Assembly (NCBI GenBank): GCA_028023455.1
Contig: JAQFVV010000158.1
Location: forward strand, 2,802,661 to 2,866,660
DNA length: 64,000 nucleotides
Direction of reading: 5' to 3'
Origin: Epiperipatus broadwayi
Lineage: Eukaryota; Onychophora; Udeonychophora; Euonychophora; Peripatidae
This document shows, piece by piece, positions 47,690 through 64,000 of this stretch (its first letter is position 1; each line of letters starts with the position of its first letter). The translations under genes and the position numbers were made by a program. Below the pieces are notes generated by a model. That model was given only the letters and a program-made list of their open reading frames with translations. It did not search any database and was not told the DNA's origin.

Positions 47690-50510
47690 TAAAACCTCAA
47701 GAATTAAGAAAGCAATGAGGGGACACTTTAATAGATGGGCAATCCTTAATTTTAAATTTTTCTTGAGGCAATATAATCAACAGCGAATTGGATTGGACAT
47801 GGGTTTGGAAGAGGAGTTTCAACTCAAAGAATGCATATTTAAGCAGCCTTATTTATGGATCTTCTATCTATTATAGAAGAGGAAAAGATTTAAAAAGATG
47901 GTATGCAAATGGCCTATCTTACACAATCTGCTTTAAGTTTTCATGTTGTGGAAGATTAAAGCAATAAAAATAATATTATCAGCAATAATAGTAAAGATAA
48001 GTACAGTAAATCTAACTTTTTTTGTAAATATAGATACATGTATGAACTTTATTTGATGCAAACTCTTCAAGACAATATAGAAAACAGCACATAGCTAAAG
48101 AGCTGCCTTGATTTAAGATTAAAATAAACACTAACTTTTAATGAAATTTGGATTCCAGAAGAAGTTTAATGTAATAGATAGATGGCTACAAATTTTTATT
48201 TTATTTTTTGGAAGACATAACAACTAATGAAAGAAGATTGCATGATGTTTTCCGCAAAATTTAACATAGTATATTCTATATTTGGATTTCCTCAATATAT
48301 CTATGAAAGGCTACTAGTATTGAAACTTGGTTTTTCTGTATTTTAATAATATATATATTCCAATGTTAGATTTAGAGAAAAGAATCCTTTGTTTCTTACT
48401 GAGTAACATTATTACATCAATATCATTAAGAGATTAAATTTTTCTTCATGCAAATTTAAATGACATTTTTGGTACAAACAGAAGACTTTTGCCAAAAGTT
48501 GTTGGAAATAATGTTTGTGTTTCTGTAAATTCAATGGTCAACTATTATTGAATTTTTAGACAATACAAGAATTACTATCACAAAAATTTTGTTAAGGCAA
48601 AAAAATCCTTATAAAAGAACATAGATGTGCCCAGGCTCAAATAATGATATATAATAATTATATTATAGTTATGAATTAGAATACAAAGAGAAGTTTATAT
48701 TATATGAGCATTTTCAAGTGCAGTTAATTGGATCGATCAGAAATTGGTCTGCTCCAAGGGTAAACTAATAGTTGTATTAAAATTAAACTCTAGACATATT
48801 CAAAGAAACTTAATATTCATTCTTTAGAAATATTTGCTTTTCATACTAAATTTCAACAGCTATTAAAAATTGAAATTGTTTCATTTGGATTCTCAGGATT
48901 GTCATATTAGTGAGGCATGAAATTCTCTTAAGACATGTGTTATTGATACAAGTACATGTATTCTTGAATTCAGATTTAAAGACAAAAAGTCAACAAATGT
49001 TAAAAAGCTTAAAAATGATTACTGGACTAAAAATGCAAAGAAGAGAATATATCACATGGATGTGATAAATGGTGTCAAAATCCTATTAAATCCATCAATG
49101 ATGTTTTTCTTATATGATGACAACAATATTTCAAATTTTGATCATTTTTTTAATAATAATGGAAGAATTTAATGATATATCCATTTTATCTATTCATTTG
49201 GATTTGGAGAAAGATATTCAGCTTTGTAAGCTTCAAAGTGAAACAACACTAACACTTGATAAGATAATTTAAAATTTTTTAAAATATAGAAGTGATAGTT
49301 AGCTTCAAAAAAATATTGACATCATTTAAAAATAAAAGGACTCGTGAAATTGCATTGCCTGATCTTAAAAATACTTTTATTGTTCAAATTTTTAAAAATA
49401 AAGATAATAAACAAGACTACAATAATTATTGGAGAACTTCATTGCTACTTCATTAAAGAGGGGTGTTTTCAAGTTGCAAATAGGCTGTATCTAGTAATAG
49501 ATGAATTGTTGTCAAAGATTTAATGTGGTTTAAACAATGAAGAAGTACTATAGACTTGGTTTTTTTTGACAGGAAAATGCAAAAGAAGTATTTAAGAACA
49601 TAGAAAGTAATTTATATACTGTTTTTATTGATCATCAAAATGTATCCATATTATGTATGGAATAAAAGAAAAAGTTATTATTACAGAATGTGTATCAGCT
49701 CCAAATTTATTATCCATTTTTATGTAGTGATATTTAGAACTGTTTATAGATGGCTTCAATAGAAATATGATAATGAAATTTTTAATTTTAAAACGAAAAT
49801 ACAAACTTCATCTTTTTGGCCTCTAGATGTACCATATGCTGATAATTGTGCTATTCTTGCCAATTCAAAAGGTAATCCATAAAATGTACTTAATGTTTCA
49901 AACACAACATTTAATGGTTTTGGTGTAATAATTAATGTTTAAAAAAACTAAAGTCTTTTTTAACCAAAGCTAAAAAAAATACATTCAACAACTTTTAGTT
50001 TAGATGGTTATCAACTTGAGAAAGTAAATCAATTTAAACATCTTGTTAGATTTTTAGGTAGAAAGATAAGCTTAGATGTTGAGATGCAACACAGGTTTCA
50101 ATGTGCTGTTGTTGCTTTTTGCAAGTTAGAAAATAGGTATTTCATCAATAGTGAAGCAACTATTGTACTGAAATTAGATGTATAGGCAGCTGCTATTTTA
50201 TTTATTATGTGGCAGTGAGACTATGACCCCCTACATGATATCAAAAAATTTTCATTTAAAGTTGCTTTATAAAATTCTAAAAATACAATGGCAAAATCAT
50301 AAGACCAATCAATATCTTCAATTTGTGGATCTGATATTATAGAATCCACTATTGAAAAATCACATCTTTGAAGTATTGGATGTGTGAAACAAATGAACAA
50401 TAAAAGAATTCCTAAAAAAAATATTTTATAGTGAACTTGAGCATGGTTTTCGTGAGAGAAGCAGACATGAGGAAAACAACCAAATTATAAAAATAAAAGA
50501 ATAAATAAAA
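47690..50510 (+). pseudogene. Heavily decayed LINE reverse transcriptase
   Basis: Plus-strand blocks, separated by many stops, occur in the order of a LINE polymerase. Around 49290-49450: NKRTREIALPDLKNTFIVQI followed by NYWRTSLL (compare W.....LYK.KG....C.NYRGISLL). Around 49530-49640: RSTIDLVFF and LYTVFIDHQN (RST.DM.F, LY..FVDL.KAF). Around 49825-49860: PYADNCAILA (the FADDCAL active-site block). Around 50000-50190: FSLDGYQLEKVNQFKHL, GRKISLDVEMQHRF and a VLKLDV block. A tail near 50330-50500 has GFRERSRHEE. The active-site YADD reads YADN, so it is inactive. The N-terminal half (47690-49000) is too degraded to define. It lies within the PSMD1 intron in the opposite orientation. Confidence 0.75.
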
Positions 50511-53500
50511 ATAGTAATTATATGGTTTATATTTACTTTTTGTATGTAATTAAAAAAAAAAAAAAGATTAACAAATTCTACTTATTAGATATTAATAAGG
50601 AAATCACTTTTACTATTTATTCATCATATGGTCAGTTGCTCAGATATTTGAACAATAAAGTGATAGACTTAATCAATAATTTTAATCAACTAATCTCACA
50701 ATTTTATTTTTAATTTCCTCAGTTGAAATTAATCAGACATTTTTGCCATTTTTATCATAGGGCTACACTGCTTAAGTCAATCATTTTTATTTATTACAAA
50801 AGATAAACACTACAAACACATACTAAATATCAATATTTGATAAAATCAAAAAGACACACTACACAATAGTATAAGGCAAGTATAGATACTACATATACAT
50901 GTTACAGGTACACTTACAATCATATAAAAAGTTATACCATTAATCAATGATTATCAACCTGCTAGTGTTTTAAAATGGTCTGGTCTATGCATTAATCACA
51001 ATCCAATATAATGATTGTTTACAATACAGATAATCGACACATACACAAAGCAATGGTTTTTTAGTGTAAATAATTTTAAAAATGTGAAATGAGAAATACA
51101 TTGTCTAATAGACCAATCAGACTATTTAATTAGTTCCTGTCAAATTCTTTTATGCAGAATTATATCCCTTGCTGCATTGTGCAGTTATAAGCAATAAATT
51201 CAGATAATGTATAAGTAGCAATTTTTTCCACATAATAATACCACCTATTAGTAATCAATTTTAATGGTTTAATAATGCATAAATAAATATAAGTGAATCA
51301 TGATCAATAATGGATTCATCAGATTAACATAAAATTCTTGATTAAAGTATTTAATAAGCAATAATCAAAGACCATTATTTATGTCACTACATTTTTCTAT
51401 GTATTTGGAAAAAAGATATAAGATGATACAAAAATGTAGAAATAAATATTAATTTAAATAAAAAATGATAACTGAAGTCAAACCATAAGCAATATTTTGC
51501 TGAAATGTATAACTTTATCACGTAGTTGAGTTTTTACTCATAATATATACTATCTTACATTATGAAAAATAATGATTTTTGTAGACAGTAATGTAATGAT
51601 GGATTGAAAATAGTAATCTATATTTTCAACAAGAACATTAGTAAGTAATCCTTGATGATCCATTCAATGTAATTTACATGAAGCAATAACTAATGATGGT
51701 TCAGTATAAAACTGGTGCAATATATTAATAGTTTTTTCAATATCTTCATGTTAGAGTCAATTAAACGTGTTTTTTTTTTCTATTTTGTCCAATTCAAGGA
51801 AGTTATATTTCTGTATTGGTCTTACATCAACAAAAATGAATATATAGCTCTGTTACATATTTGAACTAAGAAGATATGCAAATTATATTTTTAAAAAGGA
51901 CAGAATATGATTCACATAATAGATACATTTGATATGCACAATAATTAATACAGTTTAGTTCAATTTGACAGTTGTGATAATTTATAACTATTGATAATTA
52001 AATTCTGAATGGTTTGAGAGTAATAGATTTAAGATGTAAATATCTAGAATAAGTTAGATAGAAAAGCATTATATTTAAAGTATCAGAATTCACATCATTA
52101 ACCAAAAATTAACAATCAGAATGTTCTTACCATATGTTAATAGCTACTGAGCTGCCCAAGTCACTTAAAAAATCCTAATACTGTTTTCTATTCAATATTT
52201 TGAGATTATTAAAATATAGTACTGACATTACCATCTTCATCTAATTTTCTTATATATATATATTATTCCAAGCTTTGACAGATAGCTTTCTTTTTTGTTA
52301 TCATTGCATTTATTATATGTGTAATATTTGATTAATCTGGCACTCTAGATTTCTGAGCCATTCTGGGTTAAAAATAATTCAATAATACACTTCTTATCAT
52401 TTCTTCATTATAAATTTCCTATAGCTTTAAATTAGGCTTTTGAAGTCTATACAAATGATTGCTTCTACAGCACTTCTTCACATTTAATTAAGATTTGTAT
52501 AACAAATATAAATATTACAATGAATGCTAGAATGACAGACATCTTTGTTATAGTTAGTAAGATTTAGTTACCATGTAATTTGCTTATTTATTTGTATTTA
52601 ATTATTCTGTTGCACATGTATAATAATTTTAATCATGAAACTAAAGAACAGAGATAGAAAGCTGATTAATTCTGATGTCAAAAAAGAAATAATTTCCAAA
52701 TGAGAAAATCGAAAAACTATCAGAAATCTAAGTGCTGAAAATGCTATTGCACATCTTTGCGCAAGATGTTTTTGAAAGATTGTCTTCTGTTTTAGTACTG
52801 TATTGGAAGTCACACCATGTCAATTTGTTTGCATTGAAGAAAATTGTTTATACTTTTTATATGTACAAGATTTCTTATGCTTTTAAAAGTTTGATTATTA
52901 TTTTCACTAAGTAAAGTATTATTTAAGATTTTAATATTTACATGTATAATATAAAAATAAAATAAATAAATTTTACATTATTATTATACTTGTATTTTTC
53001 ATTTAGTTATATATTTTTTCTGCTTAAAGATTATATAGGATGATAATTTTGCTCTAAGCTGTGGCTGAAATGAAGTATCCTTCAATACACATATATTTCA
53101 ATGCATGATAATAATGAACAAGCTTCATTTTGTAAGTTGAAATAGAGATAATTCTGTTGCCTATTCAATCTTCTCTATTTTTTTAATTCTCGTTTTGAAA
53201 ACAGACCGTTTTTTTAACGTATGCAAATTACTTAAGATGCCCCCCCCCACCCTCCCTCCACACACATATTTAACTTATTGTGTATTTTAATCTAATTTAA
53301 TTCTGTGCATTTTAATGAAGTGATAGAGTAGTAGATTCAAAAGCACTTAAGGTTCCTGGATAGATTTCCAGCTGTAAAAATTGATAAAAAAAAAAAATTG
53401 ATCTACAAATGACAAACTTTCTGCATTCACAACTTTGACACCAACCACTTCAGATAAATAAATTCAAGATTAGATTATCCCCTAGCCTAGATATAAACTT

Positions 53501-56500
53501 TAAATTCCAATTACAAATTATAACAGCTGTTTTTTAAATATATATATAAACACCTGAAATAACTCAACAAATTCATCTCTCTTTTTCATCTCTCTTATTC
53601 ATATTTTTTAAGAATGTGATGGGTGAAGTTTTAAATACATTTTTAAAAAAAAAAACGGTTTGGTCAATTAAATGTAGTTATTATGCTTGACATCATACAT
53701 GTGTGTGCTTGAATATCTTTTAACATAATAAGAAAGTGATTGCATGATTTTTAATTCACATTAAAAATAAAAAAAATTATTTTGAATTTGATTTAGAGAT
53801 AATTTTTTCTCCAAGCTGATCTTCTCTGTATTGAAATTTAAATTAATTATAGAGATATTTTTTCTTTAGCTAAGAAAAATATTTAAGTTATTAAAATGAT
53901 AAAGACATCATTTAGGCTTATTATAATTTACTTGTATTTACATAAATATATTTTTTCCTTAATTTAAAATAATACATAATTTAAATTTCTTTACTGTACT
54001 ATATGAATTCATTTTAGTATTTGTTATATTCACAATTAAATAAAAAATGTAACTTATGTCAATCATGACTCGTACTAAGATAACAAAGTCTGGGATTGTG
54101 AATGATTAAAGGTCACTTTCATAATTTTATTCACATAGATGCTGCTAAATCATCTGAAGCAGGACATATGGTATTCTATCTGTATATATTCCAAATAAGA
54201 ACCCTTTACTCTTTCATGATTCTTGTACTATACCCATTCTAATTAAATTTAAGCATGGATCCCTAGCTGCTAATGTTTTAAGATTAACTACTGCCATTCC
54301 ATCTTAAAAGTATATATAATCTAAAATATTGTAATTCCTATGAATTCTCTAAATTATCTAGTCATCACCAAAAACAAACAGGAAGCAAATTTGATTCCTA
54401 ATCAGAAATTTATTGATTTAAAATAATTACATTCATTTTGCACAAATCCATGCACTCTCCTGAATAAGTATCATTATGATCTTAAGCCTGACTATTTTTT
54501 AATTACTTACAAATCAAAAAAAATGTACTTTCTAAAAAACTAAAAAAATAATAAGCTTATCAGAAATATATAAGCATTCTTTCGAAAGAATCAGTTACTT
54601 AGATTATTATACTATACAGTCTGATTAAGAAAATCCTAATTAGATCATCTCATTTTGTGAAGAGCAAGTATGATGACAATTAATTATTATTATTACATAC
54701 TTTCAGGTTGACATCAATTACTGACAATTATAAAACATTCTGCCTATTCATGAAAATTTCAATACAATATACATTATAATTTATGACTTCTTTCTATAAT
54801 AAGCAGTATGAAGAGATACATATCAATAAAATAGTAGGCATGAAAACAAAGTTTACTGAAATTACAAGATCTCAAGTTGGCATTACAAATGTTTACTCAA
54901 TGTAATATTAAAGTTCCAAGCCATCATTTTTTATTTTATAAAATTTATTTTCCATTTGAAAAAATAATTTATACTGTTAAGCAATGATAACATATTGTTT
55001 TGCTTAATAAATAAATTCACTAATCAAAATTAATGCTATAGATCTCATACTTTAAATAATCTAGAGAATAACTGATGCATTTCTTTCTTATGTACACTTT
55101 GTTTTATTGATAATATTCATTAATGTTTACTTATGCTGTTTTATTGTTCATCATCGTCTAAGTGATGAGAGTCAAATATCAAGTTGAAACATTCTAATAA
55201 TCTTCGTAAGATTTATGGACTCTTCAGATAAATGTTTTCAATTATTCAAACATTTTTGCCCCCCCCTCCCCCGGGTGCACTACAATTGGCATTTCACTAA
55301 TTAAGTGTGTATTTAAGTCCCATTTCTCACTTATTAATGCTTATTGTATTGTTTACAGCTAATAATTTTACTACAGCTAAAATAAATAACTGTCTAGGGC
55401 TCAACAAAATTTATCGTAACATTATATTTTTAAACTCAAAAGAATTGCTGTTTGCCACTAATTCATCATAATCCTAGATTATTTAATGTAATAAATTATT
55501 TGCTACCCTCAACTTTTTTTGAAAAATAGTTCAGCAATCTTCTTACAAAAAGAATAAAATCATACTTTTATTTAAATTTTTCTGTATTTCTAAAGTTATT
55601 TAAACTTTTGAGTAAAGATATCAAGAGAGTACATATATTATATAAAGATTCTCCTAGCACTTTATTTTAGATATGTGCCAACCATCCAGTTATTAACTTT
55701 TATGTTCTAATTAGTTATTTGATTTTTAATTTTTGAAATATAATTTTAAATGCCCTTAGTTTTCCCTTTTATTTACTATAGCATTGGAAAGGCTTTCTGA
55801 GAATCAGTTACTTATTTTACATATGCAGTTGATTATAATTTTATTACATTTAGGGTAATTCTTCATTAGTAATAATCACATTATATTCTCAAACTTAAAA
55901 GGTTTTCTTTTTTGCCTGCAGTCCATTATCCTCTTAAATTATTCAATCCAATAAATTAGGTTATTTGTGATTTCACACTTAACAATTATCTTGATTATCC
56001 TGTCTGTGTAAGATGTATCCACGTTTTTTTGGTCCATCAATTGAGCGCATATAGTCATGACTTCAAACTGAACATACTGTATCCACTTTTCTACAAGGTC
56101 ATTCTTATATAAAATTCACAAATCTAATCAAAATATTATTTTAAAAAAATATAAATTTGATAAAAATAAATAAATCTTTCAGTTACTTCCCTCTTCAATA
56201 ATTTTATTTTGACTGCAAAAGAGATTTGAACAAAAAATTATGAGTTCGATTTCAATCAATTTAATTATTTTTCCTATTTCTTTAGAAACCAATTTTTAAA
56301 TGAACTGAAGAATCTGATTCTTTAAAGACTTTATAAACTTAACTTCTCATTGTTGAAATATTTCTCTGAATGCCTAATAATTGATTTTTATTAACTTCAT
56401 TCTCTGTTCACATTAAGTATTATTATATTATCTCAAAAATGCAATTTCATTTTTCTGCTAGTTCAGCCAATACAAAAAATTCAAAATTAAACCCCAAAGA

Positions 56501-57300
56501 AGATTAATAGCCAATCAAAATGTTATAAACAATAAAAAAGGCAATAAAAATAAAATATATTATATTTTTAAAACAGTATAATATTCTTTGGTTGCCATTA
56601 CATTTTTTGTTTTACAAAGTGAGTCTCAAATCTAGTGAAAGTGTTCTAATAAGCATAATTTCGCTGATTGTTCCAAGAAATGTCTAAGCCTACTTTTAGT
56701 ATGCAGACTTAAAATTCTTAAAACAATGCAACTCTTCAGCAGGGAAGTAAACATTCATTTTTGCTTTGTCACAGACTTTGTTATTAAATCCACCAAATTA
56801 TTTCAGTACTGCTTTGTTTATGCTTGGAATAATTACAATTTGACTTTTGACATATGCTTCTATGTATTTTGTCGAAAGGTTTTTTTGTAATAATCAGTTT
56901 TACTTGTTGATATATGTTCGACTATTTATATCATTTAATTGAACTTTTAAATGTTTTTAGAAAAATTCTAATTTTATTCATATTTTTCCAAACACATCCA
57001 ATTGTTAGTTATAATACACAGATTAGTATAAACATACAAAGTTTCCCATAGTATTATTCTCATTCTTTCTTTAGTTGTTATTGCTTGACTAAGTAATAGT
57101 TTAGTACTTTTTAAATATACTGAATTAAAAAGCCCAAGGCTCTAATTTAATTAACCTATTCTGCCAAAAGTAACAATGAATAAAAATTTTATATATTTAT
57201 CTATGAGGTTTCTACTGATTTCTTCATTTTTCCTCTTTCCATTTATTTATTATGACTGCATAATGCAGCCATGAATTTTCAAATTATAAACATCCAGTTT
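50511..57300. other. PSMD1 intron, long AT-rich stretch
   Basis: No conserved coding block, TIR pair or ribozyme motif was noticed. C-rich runs occur near 53240-53249 and 55259-55272. Short open frames are composition artefacts. Confidence 0.5.
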
Positions 57301-57309
57301 CCGCTTAAA

Positions 57310-57386
57310 AATACTGGAAATCTACACAGTCTACGCATGCGCTTTTTACACCTTCGTTTACATCTTTCTTTCTAGTTTCAGAAAAG
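57310..57386 (+). other. Candidate first exon with NRF1-like motif
   Basis: The palindromic acgcatgcgc (57333-57342) matches the NRF1-type promoter element GCGCATGCGC. It is followed by a pyrimidine-rich tract and a consensus 5' splice site (GAAAAG|GTAAGT, junction after 57386). The combination, rare in this AT-rich window, suggests a transcription start and non-coding first exon of a plus-strand gene. The exon start is not defined by the sequence, and no protein is recognised. Confidence 0.4.
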
Positions 57387-57473
57387 GTAAGTTTCATTTT
57401 TCTATGATAAAAATTAAAAATTTTATGATAATTTTTGTGATCAAGTAAATTGAATTTTTTGTCTTTCTCTCAG

Positions 57474-57569
57474 TTTGAACGGAACTGGATTTGCCCTGGA
57501 ATTTACATCGGAAAAAATAGAAGCTTTCACTGATGTGCTTAGGTGAATGAATGTTATTGGGAGCCAATG
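57474..57569 (+). other. Candidate second exon of the same unrecognised plus-strand transcript
   Basis: A strong acceptor (ttgtctttctctcag, AG at 57472-57473) and a strong donor (CAATG|GTAAGT) bracket 96 bp of unusually balanced composition. Two readings are possible. One is a short upstream frame LNGTGFALEFTSEKIEAFTD then VLR and a stop. The other starts at the ATG at 57547 (MNVIGSQ) and crosses the donor. I identify no downstream exon, so this could equally be a non-coding RNA. Confidence 0.42.
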
Positions 57570-58499
57570 GTAAGTATTTATTTTTAAATTATTATTTGAT
57601 AAAAAATATAAAAAAAAATTATTATTGAAACTAACATATACGCTGATCAAAAAAATAGCTCGTGATTGTGTAAATTTGTATCATGAATTATTTGCAATTT
57701 TTGGTATGATGTGGGCTTGGGTCCAGATGTCCAGTATATGAATTAGGTGATATGAGATAAAGATAAATATATTTTGCAAATATTATGACCCAATTTAGAT
57801 TTTTCTATTATGTCTTGTCTGCATTTTAATAATAAAAATACGCAAATGCTAAAAGATTTTGACAGTATATAAACTGAAACATGGCTGAGTTCAATCCCTA
57901 TTTCAAAAAGTAAACTTTACTATATATAAGTCAATATATCCCAATTAATTGAATTTATTTTTTTTTCATATTTGTAATTCTAAATAGGGATTTAAAAGGT
58001 TAGAATAAACAGGAGAGGTGGGGGTATGTGTGCTCTTTGTTTTTGTTTTTTTAAATGCATATATATTTTTGCTGTATGGAATAATATGAAAAAAAAAGTA
58101 GAAAGTATAAATGCAGATATAGAAATATATTTTATTTTCAAGATGGAAGCTCTTGAATTTTATTTTGGAGAAATTAAATGAAAAAAAGATATGAAAAAGC
58201 ACTTGATCGATATCTGAAGAATTTAATTACGGAGATTTGTTTTGGATTCAAAAGAATTTCGATCAAAACAAAAGTAGAGTAAAAATAATTTTGCGGTGCT
58301 AAAAGCTTTTGCTTTTGTTCAAAAAGAATCCGAATTTGAGTGGCAGAACTTTCTAGAAAAAGGGAAGGAGACTATAAAAAGAAAATAAAAAAAAGTTATG
58401 ATTATTCTATTATTATTCTAGCTTGCTGTTGGAAATCTAGTTGACATGTTTAAAATTAAAAAAAAATTGATTATTCACATCGTCCATAGAAATGAAAAG

Positions 58500-59035
58500 A
58501 TCTTCGTCAATTATGTGCAGGTTGGGATAGAGTCGTAAGCGTGTTAGGCTTTACAGTCCTGCCCCCAAAGATACTGAAGTTGCTGCAGGATGAGTGAATA
58601 TTATTAATGGGAAACAGTCAGTCCGACACCAAGATCAAGCTCTAACAATATTAGCAGATAGAAAATCAATAAAGCAGATCAGACCACCAAAATCACCTAC
58701 TTTTATGGCCATTACGTCAAATGCAATACATATTAAAAGGAAGTATTTCACCTTTAGTTTTCCATGGGAAAGAAAGAAATTCAGGTAATGTGCACATCTA
58801 ACACCTATATTCGTCTAATATTTCAAATGTTAGTATGTTTTTAACTACACATAAACTTTCCGCATAAACATTATTCATTAACTCTTCTAAAGTGATTTTT
58901 TTATTGTGTATCCGGATAAATCTGATATTGTTTTCCTTTTTATTTGCATTTTCTATTGCACTTTGCATATTTCTATGCAGTGTATGTGTACGCATGCGCT
59001 TCTCATCATTTTGAGCACAAAATAATCGGGTCATA
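58500..59035. other. Higher-complexity segment with two hypothetical frames
   Basis: A plus-strand frame at 58594-58788 (64 codons) and a minus-strand frame at 59034-58798 (78 codons, containing KKITLEELMNNVYAESL) stand out from surrounding AT-rich DNA. A second acgcatgcgc motif sits at 58990-58999. Neither protein resembles a family I know, and splice boundaries are not convincing. Confidence 0.25.
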
Positions 59036-62639
<3,604 letters not shown>

Positions 62640-63292
62640 TTGAAAAGTTTGTTGTTAATCATTAATTTCACATATCTAATGCAATAAGAAGCTATGCCTT
62701 TATAATATTATATTCAGTATCTTTGCATTATATCCAGTTGACTGAAGAATAAACCAATTGGACTTTCTATTTTGTGATCACTATGATAAAAAAAGCTTAT
62801 TTTTTAATTTGTTAAATTCTGCAGAGCATATGAAATATATGTTACATCTAACATCCAATTCCATCTGCCTATCAAAATATTTAAATTGATTCACATTCCC
62901 AAATTAATAACCATTCAAACTAAAACTGAAGATTTTGTTCCATTACTGATTGATAAAGTATCTCTGAATGTATTTAAACATTAATTAAAAAATCAAAGCA
63001 TTTAAAGGTAGCATTTAAAATATTCACAACATTTTCCAAATCATTCTTTGAATTGGCATGTTATTGTGCAATCATCTATCTTCAAAATATTTAAATTGAT
63101 TCACATTCCCAAATTAATAACCATTCAAACTAAAACTGAAGATTTTGTTCCATTACTGATTGATAAAGTATCTGAATGTATTTAAACATTAATTAAAAAA
63201 TAAAAGCATTTAAAGGTAGCATTTAAAATATTCACAACATTTTCCAAATCATTCTTTGAATTGGCATGTTATTGTGCAATCATCTATCTTCA
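62640..63292 (-). pseudogene. Decayed LINE fragment with internal 210-bp tandem duplication
   Basis: The minus strand encodes FSFSLNGY, then GNVNQFKYFDRQMELDV and AEFNKLKNK. This is parallel to FSLDGYQLEKVNQFKHL and GRKISLDVEMQHRF in the plus-strand LINE at 47.7-50.5 kb, so both are copies of one LINE family (post-palm region). Stops and shifts make it dead. The block 62872-63081 is repeated at 63082-63291 with only a few differences, including a 3-base gap (ctctgaatg against ctgaatg). Confidence 0.72.
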
Positions 63293-64000
63293 TACTATAA
63301 ATTTAAATGCCAAGGAAATGAAGTTCCGTTGTTGCTATCAACAAAAAATGTCTATATCGCTTTTTGATTCTCCAAATCACAATGACCAAGATTGTTGTAA
63401 TCACTGATTTACTTTTTTTTTTCTTGAATATTTTAATGCATATGTTAGTAGAAAGAGTAAACTGCAACTCAAAGGCATTGGAAATTATATTATTGACTCT
63501 ATAAATAAAGTTAATGAATAGTTATTGATGAACGTTTGAACAACACATGGATTGATTATTACAACATTTTGTTCAGATAATAAAATCCATGAAAATACTT
63601 TTGTTCTAATGAATGACAATTACATTTCACAATAATTACTTTGCTGTCATCTTTACTTTTACCAAGTTGAATATTAGAAGCATTCTTAAGATCAAATGGT
63701 ATAATATGAATTCTGATATTCTAAAAAATTCTAATAATTTTAATGCTAGCAAATCACTATTATATTTTAAAAATTTCCCAGTTTCTCCATAGCACTTGCA
63801 GACTTTTTTTAAGAACATAAAAACTTTTAATTTTATTAAGCTAAATAACTTTTTCAAATCTAAATAAATAGGCAGATGATGAATACATCATTAAAAGATA
63901 TCTACATTTTTGTATTATTATTCAAAAGTAAGTTCAAACTACTACTGCTATCTATTTGAAAAATTCCCATGATCATATAAAAGATGATCATTCATAGATT
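63293..64000. other. PSMD1 intron, AT-rich
   Basis: The PSMD1 exon preceding 61928-62143 was sought here on the minus strand and not found; it should lie to the right of the window. Confidence 0.5.

Noticed and set aside
58594-59034. Two small hypothetical proteins as real genes
   Set aside because: No family resemblance, no supported splice sites, and lengths expected by chance; kept only as a low-confidence region.

Overview
The window is nuclear DNA from an animal: very AT-rich, with spliceosomal introns, sparse short exons and many decayed transposable elements. The serotonin receptor exon most resembles arthropod-type 5-HT2B receptors, so I favour an arthropod or another protostome. I cannot name the species.

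Only two host genes can be firmly supported. The first is PSMD1 (26S proteasome regulatory subunit RPN2/S1), on the minus strand. Exons at 61928-62143 and 46581-46645 encode adjacent parts of its conserved repeat region and are separated by a 15.3-kb intron. The second is a class A amine GPCR of the 5-HT2 family, on the plus strand, whose large terminal exon is at 43591-44921. PSMD1 must continue leftwards past 46581 for several hundred residues, and I see no further PSMD1 exon before position 1. The receptor therefore lies antisense inside a PSMD1 intron of more than 46 kb. Human HTR2B is also nested antisense in PSMD1, so this looks like an ancient nested gene pair.

The rest is intronic or intergenic repeat DNA. 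Its most striking content is a set of repeats carrying type I hammerhead ribozyme motifs with very short stem III, the form known from Penelope-like elements (PLEs) and metazoan retrozymes. Family C (11591-12195) is 1.4 copies of a 433-bp unit whose borders coincide with the predicted ribozyme cleavage site, flanked by an 8-bp target duplication. Family B (16184-17739) is an inverted pair of tandem ~432-442-bp units, four ribozyme motifs in all, flanked by a 13-bp target duplication. Family A occurs around 9.9, 29.6, 39.8 and 41.4 kb. Two decayed PLE GIY-YIG endonuclease tails (18.4 and 28.4 kb) show that possible partner elements were present.

Other repeats: a hAT-type MITE (2376-2771); a 1350-bp TIR element with 8-bp target duplication (21933-23282); a nested palindrome (23.4-24.6 kb); two copies of an unclassified 2.2-kb repeat (29765-31992, 37340-39563); an inverted tandem array (40.07-41.34 kb); several LINE reverse-transcriptase fragments (5.3, 20-21.4, 47.7-50.5, 62.6-63.3 kb); and a possible solo LTR (36.6-37.3 kb). 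A possible unrecognised plus-strand gene start with two exon-like segments lies at 57.3-57.6 kb inside the PSMD1 intron.
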